64,000 bases of DNA from Prevotella sp. UBA2754 (GCA_002353295.1 DEJG01000019.1:831-64830), one strand, 5' to 3'. Positions 1 through 8,579 are shown, counted from the stretch's first letter. Notes: generated from the letters alone by a model not told the origin. Program-made: numbers and translations.

Positions 1-788
1 CCTGGAACACGATGTTCTTGATGGCCTTCACCTTCGTGGGTGAGCCACTCAGACCACACTGGTTAGCATCGCCATCCACATCAGCCACACTCCACTGGTT
101 GAGCGTCAGGTAAGGACGCTCCTCATAGAGGTTGTCGTAAGGTGTGCCTTCGGCAGGACGCTCCATTGGGCAGGTAGCACGCTTGTACTTCATTACCAGC
201 TTGGCGTTCTGGGGACGACAGGGAGCAGCACTACCGTTGACGGTGATCACTACAGGCAGCGGAGCCTCTACGGTCTCCACACCACCGTCGATCACACGCT
301 TGATAGTAGCCTTGCCATCTTTCACACTGAGCACTTCCTCTGCGTATGTCACCTGGTTAAGGCCCAGCTTCTGAGCCACCTGAGGACCTACCTGAGCGGT
401 ATCACCATCAATAGCCTGACGACCACCGATTACGATGTCGACATCACCAATCTTCTTGATGGCAGTAGCCAAAGCGTAAGAAGTAGCGAGGGTGTCGGCA
501 CCTGCGAACAGACGGTCAGTCAAGAGCCAGCCTGTATCAGCACCACGATAGAGTCCCTGACGAATGATTTCACCTGCACGTGGAGGACCCATCGTGAGGA
601 TTCCTACTGTAGAGCCAGGATTCTGCTCTTTCAAACGAAGAGCCTGTTCCAAGGCATTCAAATCTTCTGGATTGAAGATAGCGGGTAGGGCAGCACGGTT
701 GACGGTGCCTTCGGCAGTCATAGCATCCTTACCCACATTTCGGGTGTCTGGCACTTGTTTGGCCAGCACAACAATCTTTAAAGCCATA
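1..788 (-). CDS. etfB: Electron transfer flavoprotein beta subunit, 3' end beyond the window
   Basis: The reverse strand opens with ATG at 788 and stays open to the window edge, giving about 262 residues that start MALKIVVLAKQVPDT. This is the characteristic EtfB start. A second family hallmark, the loop GGRQAIDGDTAQVGPQ, follows about residue 128; in this family it contacts AMP/FAD. EtfB pairs with EtfA to carry electrons from flavin dehydrogenases such as acyl-CoA dehydrogenase in the cytoplasm. The partner gene would be expected downstream, outside the window. A TACCTTTG promoter box lies about 42 nt upstream of the start. The gene is divergent from dnaG. The C-terminus cannot be assessed. 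Confidence 0.93.
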
Positions 789-830
789 TTATTTAATAAT
801 GTATAATATTGAAATTTCAAAATCGGGTGC

Positions 831-838
831 AAAGGTAC
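831..838 (-). promoter_or_regulatory. -7 promoter box of etfB
   Basis: The reverse strand reads TACCTTTG, matching the Bacteroidota TAnnTTTG consensus. It sits 42 nt before the etfB ATG. Confidence 0.7.
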
Positions 839-876
839 TAATATTTTACTTTATGGCAAAGCAAAAAGACTAAAAA

Positions 877-923
877 TTGCACAAAACGAGGCAGTTCGTG
901 CACATTTCTTTAGTTTTGTGCAA
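877..923. repeat. Perfect 11-bp inverted repeat between etfB and dnaG
   Basis: TTGCACAAAAC at 877-887 is exactly mirrored by GTTTTGTGCAA at 913-923, around a 25-nt spacer. It lies between the two divergent promoter boxes (831-838 and 954-961), upstream of the dnaG -33 region. It could be an operator for a dimeric regulator of either gene, or a hairpin. Neither gene reads through it from its proposed promoter, so an RNA role is less likely. Confidence 0.55.
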
Positions 924-953
924 ATTAAATTTGGTTCTTTTCTTACTTATTAT

Positions 954-961
954 TAATTTTG
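954..961 (+). promoter_or_regulatory. -7 promoter box of dnaG
   Basis: TAATTTTG ends only 5 nt before the dnaG ATG at 967. The transcript would therefore be leaderless or nearly so. The box rules out the longer in-frame start at 877, which lies upstream of it. Confidence 0.7.
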
Positions 962-966
962 CAGAC

Positions 967-2886
967 ATGATTGACAGAGCTACCATAGATAAGATCATGG
1001 ATGCCACCAACATCGTGGATGTGGTGGGCGAGTTTGTGAACCTTCGCAAAGCGGGGGTGAACTATAAAGGACTATGTCCTTTCCATGATGACAAGACGCC
1101 ATCTTTTATGGTGTCACCATCGAAGCAGATTTGTCATTGCTTTGCCTGTGGCGAAGGAGGCAATGCTGTCAATTTCCTGATGAAGCACGAACAAATCACC
1201 TATCCCGAGGCACTGCGCTGGTTGGCGAAGAAGTATAATATCGAGATAGAAGAACGTGAACTGAGTGATGAGGAAAAGAAGGAACAAAGCGACCGTGAGT
1301 CGATGTTCATTGTCAACGAGTGGGCTTGTCAGTATTTCCATGAGATACTGAAAAACGATGTGGACGGACAAGCCATCGGTAAACAGTATTTCCGCAGTCG
1401 TGGCATCCGAGATGATATTATCGAGATATTCCAGTTAGGCTTTGCCCTCACCAAGCGCGATGCTTTGGTCAACGAGGCACATAGAAAAGGTTATAAGGAT
1501 GAATTCTTAATCAAGACAGGCTTGTGTATTGAAAACGAACGCGGCATCTATGACCGTTTTGCAGGCCGTGCCATCTTCCCCTGGTTGAATGTGAGTGGTA
1601 AGATAGTGGCGTTTGGAGGCAGAAAACTGGATGCAGCCACGAAAGGCGTTCAACAGAAATACGTCAATTCGCCCGATTCGGAAATCTATCATAAAGAGCG
1701 TGAGCTCTATGGTATCTATCAGGCTAAGAAAGCCATTGTGAAGGAGGATAATGTCTATATGGTAGAAGGCTATACCGACGTGATAGCCATGCATCAGTGT
1801 GGACTGGAGAATGTGGTGGCCAACTCAGGAACGGCACTTTCTGTGTATCAGATTCGACTATTGCATCGCTTTACTCCCAACATCACACTGCTCTATGACG
1901 GGGATGAGGCTGGTATTCATGCAGCTATGCGCGGTACCGACATGCTGTTGCAGGAAGGCATGAAGGTGAAGGTACTGCTGTTGCCTGACGGCGATGACCC
2001 CGACTCATTCTCGCGTAAACATACAGCCACGGAATTCCGTACGTATATAGAGGAGCATCAGACAGACTTCATACAGTTTAAGACGGACTTGCTGTTGAAG
2101 GGAGTCAAAGATCCTATCAAGCGTGCTGAAGCCATCAACGGCATTGTACGTTCTGTAAGTGTTATCCCTGATTCCGTAGAGCGTACTATTTATATCACAG
2201 ACTGTGCTCGCCGGTTAGAGGTCGATGAGAAAACGCTCATTTCTCAGATGAATAAATTTATTGCCGGTGATCAGGAGGAACAGCAGAAGGAGGTAGAACG
2301 GGAAGCACGTCAGCAGCCAGAGACCAGCACTGCACTGGCAACGGTCGGGCTACATACGCTACAAGAGCAAGCAACAACCGTGGAACGGCTTATCATTCAG
2401 CAAATCATTCGTCATGGCGAAATGGTGGTCGTTGATGAATATACAGAGAATGAAGGAGATATCAAACTGAATGTTGCCCAATATGTTCACTTTGATTTTG
2501 GCAACGATGGGTTGACATTCAGTAATGAATTATATAACCGTATTCTGCAGGAAGCGGTGGAACATTCTGAGGATAGCGGGTTTGTTGCAGAGACCTACTT
2601 TACTCAGCATCCTGATCTGGAGATGAGTCAACTGGCCCATAACTTGGCAGTAGACAAATACCAGTTGGGGAAAAACTTCCAGAAAGAAATGACCATGAAA
2701 GATATGCGCCAGATGATAGATCATCTTATTCTCGATTTTCGCTACAACTACCTGAAAGGTCGTTTGAAAGAGGTGAAAGAGGAGTTGAAAGGTGAGAAGG
2801 ATATGGCCCGTATCAGGGAACTTATGGACGAATATAAGTCTGTTTCGGAACTCTTCCAGCAAATAGGAAAGATGTTGGGACGCTAA
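967..2886 (+). CDS. dnaG: DNA primase DnaG
   Basis: This 639-residue protein synthesises RNA primers for lagging-strand replication. The N-terminal zinc-binding domain is visible as C37-P-F-H40 and C58-F-A-C61. The catalytic core follows with the TOPRIM acid VEGYTDV and the downstream LLYDGDEAG motif. A C-terminal region for helicase binding completes the expected primase length. An in-frame extension of 30 hydrophobic residues from 877 is rejected: it crosses the promoter box, and family members begin MIDRATIDKI-like. Cardiolipin synthase follows after 9 nt, so the two are probably co-transcribed. Confidence 0.96.
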   Translation: MIDRATIDKIMDATNIVDVVGEFVNLRKAGVNYKGLCPFHDDKTPSFMVSPSKQICHCFACGEGGNAVNFLMKHEQITYPEALRWLAKKYNIEIEERELSDEEKKEQSDRESMFIVNEWACQYFHEILKNDVDGQAIGKQYFRSRGIRDDIIEIFQLGFALTKRDALVNEAHRKGYKDEFLIKTGLCIENERGIYDRFAGRAIFPWLNVSGKIVAFGGRKLDAATKGVQQKYVNSPDSEIYHKERELYGIYQAKKAIVKEDNVYMVEGYTDVIAMHQCGLENVVANSGTALSVYQIRLLHRFTPNITLLYDGDEAGIHAAMRGTDMLLQEGMKVKVLLLPDGDDPDSFSRKHTATEFRTYIEEHQTDFIQFKTDLLLKGVKDPIKRAEAINGIVRSVSVIPDSVERTIYITDCARRLEVDEKTLISQMNKFIAGDQEEQQKEVEREARQQPETSTALATVGLHTLQEQATTVERLIIQQIIRHGEMVVVDEYTENEGDIKLNVAQYVHFDFGNDGLTFSNELYNRILQEAVEHSEDSGFVAETYFTQHPDLEMSQLAHNLAVDKYQLGKNFQKEMTMKDMRQMIDHLILDFRYNYLKGRLKEVKEELKGEKDMARIRELMDEYKSVSELFQQIGKMLGR

Positions 2887-2895
2887 TTTTTGCTT

Positions 2896-4335
2896 ATGTA
2901 CTCGCTGCTGTATATAATAGGTATGACCCTCCTATGGATTATTATCGCCATTGCGGTAATCCATGTGGTGATGGACAATCGCCAGCCCGCCAAGACGATG
3001 GCATGGGCGTTGGTGATTATCTTCGTACCTGTAGTGGGACTCGTGTTCTATCTCTTTTTTGGTGTTAACCAACGTAAAGAGCGAATGGTCAGTCAACGCT
3101 CGGTTGACCAGTTGACCAAGCGTTCTATGCTTGGATTTGTGGAACAGCAGAATCTTCGCATACCAGAGCGACAGAAACAATTGGTTGACCTTTTTGTCAA
3201 CCAGTCGTTCTCATTGCCTTTTAAAGACAACCAGATAGACATCATGACGGATGGTTATGCTTTCTTCCCTGAATTGCTGAGGGATATATCCAATGCCCGG
3301 CATCACATCCATATTCTCATGTATATCTTCGAGGATGATTCCTTGGGTAGATTGGTGCGAGATGCACTCATCGACAAATCACGGCAGGGGGTGATGGTCA
3401 GAGTCATCATTGATGATGTAGGATGTTGGAAAGTGGATCATCAGTTCTTTGAGCAAATGCGGGAAGAAGGCATAGAAGTGGCATCTTACCTGCCCGTTCG
3501 CTTTCCTTCCTTTACCAGTAAGGTGAACTATCGTAATCACCGCAAACTCATCGTTATTGACGGACAGGTGGGATATATCGGTGGAATGAATATAGCACTG
3601 CGCTATGTGCAAGGAACGGGTGATCAGCCCTGGCGTGATACGATGTTGCGTATATGCGGTGGTGCCGTCTATGGTCTGCAGCGTGCCTTCCTGATAGACT
3701 GGTACTTTATTGACCGAACACTCATCACGGATCGTGTTTACTATCCGCCACTCTCCACTCTCAACTCTCCACTCTCCACTAACAACTGTCTGGCACAAAT
3801 CGTGACCAGCGGCCCTACCAATCCCTATCCGGAAATTATGCAGGGCTTCGTGCGTGCGATATTGGCGGCTCGACGCTATGTCTATATCGAAACACCTTAT
3901 TTCCTGCCCAATGAGCCTGTGTTATTTGCTATCAAGACAGCAGCAAAGGCTGGTGTGGACGTGCGTATCGTGTGTCCGCTCCGTTCTGATGCACATTTTA
4001 CGGATTGGGCATCCCGTTCTTATCAGCGTGAAGCTTATGAGGCAGGTGTGAAGGTCTATCTGTATCAGTCAGGATTCTTGCATTCCAAACTGATGGTGTG
4101 CGATGATTCCTTGACGACCTGTGGATCTACCAATGTGGATTTCCGTTCGTTTGAGAATAATTTCGAAGCCAATGTCTTTATCTATGATGAGGGTATGGCC
4201 ATCCGTATGCGCAATGTGTTCTTGCGTGATCAAGAGAACTCGATACTGCTGACAGATTTGCCACGTCGCCTGTATCCGTCTTTCAAGAAACGTCTTTGGG
4301 AAAGTCTTACTCGCCTGTTGTCACCTCTGCTTTGA
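2896..4335 (+). CDS. cls: Cardiolipin synthase (phospholipase D family)
   Basis: This 479-residue membrane enzyme condenses phosphatidylglycerol molecules to cardiolipin. Two hydrophobic segments lie in the first 60 residues. Two HKD phosphodiesterase motifs follow: HRKLIVID with GGMN, and HSKLMVCD with GSTNVD. The start ATG at 2896 is preferred over TTG at 2890. The linker between the HKD domains contains a P/L/S/T/N stretch encoded by a 7-nt tandem repeat at 3745-3786, which looks inserted. The 3' end overlaps the convergent rsmD by 29 nt, so the two genes share coding DNA at their ends and no terminator separates them. Confidence 0.93.
   Translation: MYSLLYIIGMTLLWIIIAIAVIHVVMDNRQPAKTMAWALVIIFVPVVGLVFYLFFGVNQRKERMVSQRSVDQLTKRSMLGFVEQQNLRIPERQKQLVDLFVNQSFSLPFKDNQIDIMTDGYAFFPELLRDISNARHHIHILMYIFEDDSLGRLVRDALIDKSRQGVMVRVIIDDVGCWKVDHQFFEQMREEGIEVASYLPVRFPSFTSKVNYRNHRKLIVIDGQVGYIGGMNIALRYVQGTGDQPWRDTMLRICGGAVYGLQRAFLIDWYFIDRTLITDRVYYPPLSTLNSPLSTNNCLAQIVTSGPTNPYPEIMQGFVRAILAARRYVYIETPYFLPNEPVLFAIKTAAKAGVDVRIVCPLRSDAHFTDWASRSYQREAYEAGVKVYLYQSGFLHSKLMVCDDSLTTCGSTNVDFRSFENNFEANVFIYDEGMAIRMRNVFLRDQENSILLTDLPRRLYPSFKKRLWESLTRLLSPLL
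3745..3786. repeat. 7-nt degenerate tandem repeat inside cls
   Basis: Six consecutive 7-nt units read ccgccac, tctccac, tctcaac, tctccac, tctccac, taacaac. The 42-nt length is a multiple of both 7 and 3, so the cls frame is kept. It encodes a low-complexity linker between the two HKD domains. Confidence 0.8.
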
Positions 4336-4870
4336 ACAGGGAGAAGTTGACACTGCCGTATTGGCGGTGTTCAACGAAATGAGGATGATGGGAGAAATCA
4401 TGGTCCTTGCCATGTTCAAAAACAAAGACTCCTTCCTCTTTTAGTAGATTTCTCTCAAAGATAAGGTCTGGAATTTGAGGGAGTTCCTTCATGGCATAGG
4501 GAGGATCTGCAAAAATGAAGTTGAACTGCTGTTTACAAGATTTTATGAATCGGAAAACATCGCCTCTGATGGGAATGGCGGGTGGCTGTTGACCGTTGGC
4601 AGTTAACTTCTTGAGACATTCTTGAATAAAGCGGTGATGGTCACGGTCGAGTTCTATGCTTACAACCTGACTGCAACCACGGGAGAGGAGTTCGAGTGTG
4701 ATGCTGCCTGTTCCAGAAAATAGGTCAAGGGCTGTTGCATCTTCAAAATCAATATAGCCTGTGAGTACGTTGAAGATATTCTCCTTGGCAAAGTCGGTTG
4801 TAGGTCGGGCTTTGAAAGAACGGGGAATCTCGAAGTGGCGTCCTTTGTATTTTCCTGTGATAATTCTCAT
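4307..4870 (-). CDS. rsmD: 16S rRNA (guanine966-N2)-methyltransferase RsmD
   Basis: This 187-residue SAM-dependent methyltransferase modifies 16S rRNA during 30S assembly. Visible hallmarks are the N-terminal MRIITGKYKGR followed by RPTTDFAKENIFN, the SAM-binding ALDLFSGTGS, and the catalytic DPPY. Its ATG overlaps the DUF3822 stop codon (ATGA at 4867-4870), implying translational coupling. Its 3' end overlaps cls on the opposite strand. Confidence 0.93.
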   Translation of the reverse strand: MRIITGKYKGRHFEIPRSFKARPTTDFAKENIFNVLTGYIDFEDATALDLFSGTGSITLELLSRGCSQVVSIELDRDHHRFIQECLKKLTANGQQPPAIPIRGDVFRFIKSCKQQFNFIFADPPYAMKELPQIPDLIFERNLLKEEGVFVFEHGKDHDFSHHPHFVEHRQYGSVNFSLFKAEVTTGE

Positions 4871-5679
4871 CTTCCTTTTACAAATAAGGTCATCAGGTCG
4901 TAGGGCATTCCTTCTATCTGGGTTACCATGGCACGGTTGAAGTCTCCTGCAGGATTAATGGTGTAAACTCGCTTGATGTATTTCTTGAGTTCATCTGTTA
5001 ACCACTGGCTTTCAGGAATGTCACCAACCAGGTGAATCTCATCGCGATCGGCTTGCAATCCCGTCTGTTTCCATGTGTAGAGTAGGTAGTAGAGAGCATC
5101 ATGAGCATCGTGGGAATCAAAACAGTTACAGAACTTAAAGCGGTTTTGTCCATAACTGAACAACTCCATGTGCCGATGATGGAAGTAGGCGTAAAGTTTT
5201 TCTCTTGTACCCATGTAACTGCGTTGATGAAGATAACGCCAGACAGGAGCTATTGCTGCAATGAAAGTTGGCTGACTGAAATGGTCGTCAATGACCATTT
5301 TCATATCTTTATTGACGCTGAAGACAGCTACGCAACTCAAGTCTGGCAAAACTGTATGCAGTATCTCCTCTTTCTCGTGTCCTTGGTAGGCATGCAGATA
5401 GAGAGTCCGCTGGTCTTCCTCACGGAACAGTTCGAGTGGTACCATCAGTGTCGGACTGTCTATCATGACGAGCACGCGTCCATAATCCTCTTGAAGAATC
5501 ATTTCAGAACGGAACGCTTCACGTAAGTTAGCTGCCATGGAAATACCGCTATTCAATGAATATGGTTGAAAGAGGATGTCGCCGTCTTGCTCATGGCTGA
5601 TAGAAGCAAAAACCAGATTGTTGCGACTGACGCGGATAATCAGTCGTTTCTTATGGATGATTTGGTTATTCCCCTGCAT
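4867..5679 (-). CDS. DUF3822 family protein
   Basis: This 270-residue cytoplasmic protein has no signal peptide or membrane segment. It resembles the DUF3822 family, which in Bacteroidota habitually sits directly upstream of rsmD. The fold is thought to be actin/ASKHA-like (inference from family knowledge; no motif is diagnostic by eye). It overlaps rsmD by 4 nt and follows a 41-residue membrane peptide by 14 nt, forming a three-gene operon. The function is unknown; the gene order suggests a link to ribosome maturation. Confidence 0.75.
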   Translation of the reverse strand: MQGNNQIIHKKRLIIRVSRNNLVFASISHEQDGDILFQPYSLNSGISMAANLREAFRSEMILQEDYGRVLVMIDSPTLMVPLELFREEDQRTLYLHAYQGHEKEEILHTVLPDLSCVAVFSVNKDMKMVIDDHFSQPTFIAAIAPVWRYLHQRSYMGTREKLYAYFHHRHMELFSYGQNRFKFCNCFDSHDAHDALYYLLYTWKQTGLQADRDEIHLVGDIPESQWLTDELKKYIKRVYTINPAGDFNRAMVTQIEGMPYDLMTLFVKGR

Positions 5680-5693
5680 AACTTGTCAGTCTT

Positions 5694-5819
5694 TTAATGT
5701 TGTGTGATACTTAGTACGCACAATACAGCCAAGATGCCTGCTACGATAGCAAGTATAATGTTGATGGTGCGGTTGGTGATCGTTTTTCCAAAACGCTTTG
5801 TTTCCAAAGAAATCTTCAT
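5694..5819 (-). CDS. Small single-pass membrane protein (41 aa)
   Basis: The ORF runs from ATG at 5819 and encodes a basic N-terminus (KTKRFGK-like) followed by one hydrophobic helix (about residues 21-40) and a short tail ending SITQH. A promoter box TAATTTTG on the reverse strand ends 8 nt before this ATG, which fixes the start and makes an upstream in-frame start at 5912 impossible. It is the first gene of the operon with DUF3822 and rsmD. The family is not recognised; small one-helix proteins at this position may be conserved in relatives. Confidence 0.6.
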   Translation of the reverse strand: MKISLETKRFGKTITNRTINIILAIVAGILAVLCVLSITQH

Positions 5820-5820
5820 A

Positions 5821-5882
5821 TCGCCGACAAAATTACTAATAAGTGAGAGAAAATCCAAATAATTTCGTAATTTTGTCGCCAA
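5821..5882. promoter_or_regulatory. Mirror-image divergent promoters
   Basis: Two TAATTTTG boxes face outward (5828-5835 on minus, 5868-5875 on plus). Each is embedded in the same 12-mer GTAATTTTGTCG, so 5821-5836 and 5867-5882 form an inverted repeat. Each box ends 8 nt before the ATG it serves (5819 and 5884), predicting near-leaderless transcripts both ways. Confidence 0.7.
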
Positions 5883-5883
5883 T

Positions 5884-7323
5884 ATGATCACTGACGAACT
5901 GAAATATCGCATCCGATCGGCCTTGGTTCATATACCTACTCAAGAGCAGGAACATGCTATTGACGTGTTCTCCATGTTTATGACAGACAGGAATGAACAG
6001 TCAGTGATGATACTGCGTGGCTCTGCAGGTACGGGTAAGACGACACTGGCTGCTTCTATAGTAAAAGCACTTGCATCGTTAAAACAGAAAATGGTGTTGC
6101 TGGCTCCTACAGGCCGGGCTGCAAAAGTGTTTTCATTGTACGCAGGACAGTCAGCCTATACCATCCATCGTCGCATCTATCGTCAAAAATCATTAGAGGG
6201 GGCTTTCGATTTGAATTATAACTCAGCGCAAGACACCTTGTATATTATTGATGAGGCTTCCATGATTGCCAATGCATCTAATTATGGGGATACCCCTTTC
6301 TCCAAAGGACAATTATTGGATGATCTTATCCAGTTCGTGTATAACGGGCGTAATTGCAGGATGCTACTCATTGGCGATGAGGCTCAGTTGCCTCCTGTGG
6401 GAGAAAAAGAGAGCCCGGCCTTGATGGCCCATGTCCTGCAGGGATATGGGTTGCATGTTTATGAATGTAATCTTCATGAGGTGTTGCGCCAAAGTCAGGA
6501 ATCAGGCATCCTCTTTAATGCCACACAGATTCGTGAGGGCGGTATAGTGCTTCCCAAAATTCATCTGCGTGGTTTCAGCGATATAAAAGTGGTTCCAGGC
6601 GATGAACTCATAGAATCGTTAGCCGGCAGCTATTCCAAGGTGGGTCTTGATGAGACAATGATTATTACGCGTAGCAACAAACGGGCGAATATCTATAATC
6701 AGGGCATTCGTAATATGGTGTTAGGACGTGAGGAACAGCTGACCGGTGGTGACCAGTTGATGGTGGTGAAGAATAACTATAGCTTCACCCCCAACCCCTC
6801 TCCAAGTAGAGAGGGAAGTCCTGAAACGGCGATGGGATTTATCGCTAATGGTGACAGGTGTGTGGTGAGGAGGGTGCGCAACGTGCATGAACTTTATGGC
6901 TTCCACTTCGCAGAGGTGACGATGACCTTTCCCGACTATGATGACTATGAACTCACGGCTATGGTGATACTTGATACACTGACTTCTGAGGCTCCTGCCC
7001 TGACTCGCGAGCAGCAGGAACAACTCTATCAGGCTGTGATGGAGGATTATGCAGATATCCCTCTGAAGCAAGACAGAATCAAGAAAGTGAAAGAGGACAA
7101 GTATTATAATGCCCTTCAAGTGAAATTTGCCTATGCCGCTACTTGTCATAAAGCCCAAGGTGGGCAATGGGCTCACGTCTATGTGGATCAAGGCTATATG
7201 ACGGACGATATGCTTACTTCCGACTATCTGCATTGGCTATATACAGCTTTTACTCGTGCTACAGAACAACTTTACCTTGTGAATTGGCCTAAGACACAGA
7301 CGGAAATAAATAATGATGAATGA
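5884..7323 (+). CDS. RecD-like superfamily 1 DNA helicase
   Basis: This 479-residue ATPase resembles the helicase core of RecD/RecD2-type 5'-3' DNA helicases. Walker A is GSAGTGKTT at residues 46-54, Walker B is the DEAS motif (YIIDEASM), and the C-terminal UvrD_C_2 block contains ATCHKAQG and YTAFTRA. It lacks the N-terminal extension of full RecD2 and has no RecBC neighbours. Residues about 300-316 (SFTPNPSPSREGSPET) are encoded by a palindromic repeat-like insert and look foreign. The stop codon lies inside a 7-nt repeat at 7311-7338. A role in DNA repair is likely; rmuC follows after 35 nt. Confidence 0.88.
   Translation: MITDELKYRIRSALVHIPTQEQEHAIDVFSMFMTDRNEQSVMILRGSAGTGKTTLAASIVKALASLKQKMVLLAPTGRAAKVFSLYAGQSAYTIHRRIYRQKSLEGAFDLNYNSAQDTLYIIDEASMIANASNYGDTPFSKGQLLDDLIQFVYNGRNCRMLLIGDEAQLPPVGEKESPALMAHVLQGYGLHVYECNLHEVLRQSQESGILFNATQIREGGIVLPKIHLRGFSDIKVVPGDELIESLAGSYSKVGLDETMIITRSNKRANIYNQGIRNMVLGREEQLTGGDQLMVVKNNYSFTPNPSPSREGSPETAMGFIANGDRCVVRRVRNVHELYGFHFAEVTMTFPDYDDYELTAMVILDTLTSEAPALTREQQEQLYQAVMEDYADIPLKQDRIKKVKEDKYYNALQVKFAYAATCHKAQGGQWAHVYVDQGYMTDDMLTSDYLHWLYTAFTRATEQLYLVNWPKTQTEINNDE
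6796..6815. repeat. Palindromic element inserted in the helicase gene
   Basis: CCCTCTC (6796-6802) and GAGAGGG (6809-6815) form a 7-bp hairpin with a 6-nt loop, within a C-rich context beginning near 6787. It resembles the CCCC/GGGG-type short palindromes seen between genes of Bacteroidota, including 23529-23566 here. It lies in frame in a protein loop. Confidence 0.55.
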
Positions 7324-7338
7324 TTGATAATTGAAATT
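7311..7338. repeat. 7-nt repeat spanning the helicase stop codon
   Basis: Units taatgat, gaatgat, tgataat, tgaaatt keep a 7-nt spacing. The helicase TGA (7321-7323) is part of the repeat, so the last residues (NNDE) are repeat-derived. AT-richness makes this example weaker than the others. Confidence 0.5.
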
Positions 7339-7345
7339 TTATTTG

Positions 7346-7353
7346 TACTTTTG
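7346..7353 (+). promoter_or_regulatory. -7 promoter box of rmuC
   Basis: TACTTTTG ends 5 nt before the rmuC ATG at 7359, the same very short spacing as at dnaG. Confidence 0.6.
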
Positions 7354-7358
7354 CACAT

Positions 7359-8579
7359 ATGATAGCATTGTATATAATAATAGGAATAGGTATTGGAGCT
7401 ACGATTCTTTATGTACTGATGGATCGCAAGATGGATGTACTTCGTATAGAAGGCGCAAAAAAGGATGTGCAGCTGGAACACTTGCGTCAACAGGTAGCAG
7501 ATGCCCAGGGAGAAAAACAGGAAGAGCAGCAGAAACGCGATGCTCAGTTTATGAATATGGCTCAGCAGATATTAGAGCAGAGTGCTTCAAAACTGAAAGA
7601 GTCGAACAAAGAGACGATGGCTGGAGTAACTCAACCTCTGAAAGATGCTATCAGTGAGATGCGTAAGGCTATCAACGAGAATACCAAAGACCATACAGCC
7701 CAAAATGCTTCGCTGAAAGAACAGCTGAGACTGATGATGGAGTCGAACAAGGAAATTGGCGAGAAAGCGGAATCGCTGGCCAATGTCCTACGTCGCGACA
7801 ATAAGGTGAGTGGTAATATGGGTGAGATTATCTTAGGTGATTTACTCGCTTCTCAGGGACTGACGGAAGGAATCCATTATGAGGTACAGGCCCGGCTGAG
7901 AGACGAACAGGGTAGACCTCTGAAAAATGACGATACAGGCAGGGAAATGCAGCCCGATGTCATTCTGCACTATCCTCAGGGACAGGATGCCGTCATCGAC
8001 TCAAAAGTATCGCTGGTTGCCTATCAGCGATATGTCAATGCCGAAGATCCTGCAGAGAAGGAGCGTGCTTTGCAGGAACATATCAAATCTATTCGCAGTC
8101 ATGTGACAGAACTGGCTCGCAAAGATTATTCGAAATATATCAAAGCCCCTCGCGAAGCGGTAGATTTCGTGATTATGTTTGTCCCCTTCGAAAGTTCCTT
8201 GCAGCTGGCATTGGCTAACGATCCCACACTGTGGCGGGAAGCGTTCGAACGGAAGGTTTTTATTACGGGAGAACAGAACCTGTTGGGTATTCTCCACATG
8301 ATACACATTGCCTGGGTACAGAATCAGCAGGCAGAGAATCAGGAGAAAGTGTTTGGAGTTGCCGAACAACTGTTGGACCGTCTGGGCGACTTTGTCCAAA
8401 GATATAATAAGGTCGGCGAACAATTGGAACAGGCTCGCAAAGCCTTTGATTTCTCGAAAAACAAACTGGAAGAAGGGCGGCAGAGCGTGGTGCAGAAGGG
8501 TCGTGAACTCATTGACTTGGGTGCCAAGGAGAATCCTAACCGTCGTATCCCCAAGGCAGATAATGGTTTACCTGAATGA
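7359..8579 (+). CDS. rmuC: DNA recombination protein RmuC homologue
   Basis: This 406-residue protein has an N-terminal hydrophobic segment (residues 1-20), then a long Gln/Glu/Lys-rich coiled coil (about 30-150). The conserved RmuC nuclease-like domain follows, recognisable by SGNMGEIILGDLL, QPDVILHYPQGQDAVIDSKVS and VDFVIMFVPFE. RmuC proteins limit inversions at short inverted repeats and are thought to be PD-(D/E)XK-type nucleases. The D-x-K of IDSKV is present. It overlaps the phosphopantetheinyl transferase start by 17 nt. Confidence 0.92.
   Translation: MIALYIIIGIGIGATILYVLMDRKMDVLRIEGAKKDVQLEHLRQQVADAQGEKQEEQQKRDAQFMNMAQQILEQSASKLKESNKETMAGVTQPLKDAISEMRKAINENTKDHTAQNASLKEQLRLMMESNKEIGEKAESLANVLRRDNKVSGNMGEIILGDLLASQGLTEGIHYEVQARLRDEQGRPLKNDDTGREMQPDVILHYPQGQDAVIDSKVSLVAYQRYVNAEDPAEKERALQEHIKSIRSHVTELARKDYSKYIKAPREAVDFVIMFVPFESSLQLALANDPTLWREAFERKVFITGEQNLLGILHMIHIAWVQNQQAENQEKVFGVAEQLLDRLGDFVQRYNKVGEQLEQARKAFDFSKNKLEEGRQSVVQKGRELIDLGAKENPNRRIPKADNGLPE

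Noticed and set aside
877..966. Longer dnaG start giving a hydrophobic 30-residue extension
   Set aside because: It lies upstream of the promoter box at 954-961 and is not family-like; the hydrophobic stretch is AT-rich promoter DNA read as protein.
3745..3786. CRISPR-like array
   Set aside because: Units are 7 nt and contiguous with no spacers; no cas genes occur in the window. The same holds for the other 7-nt arrays.
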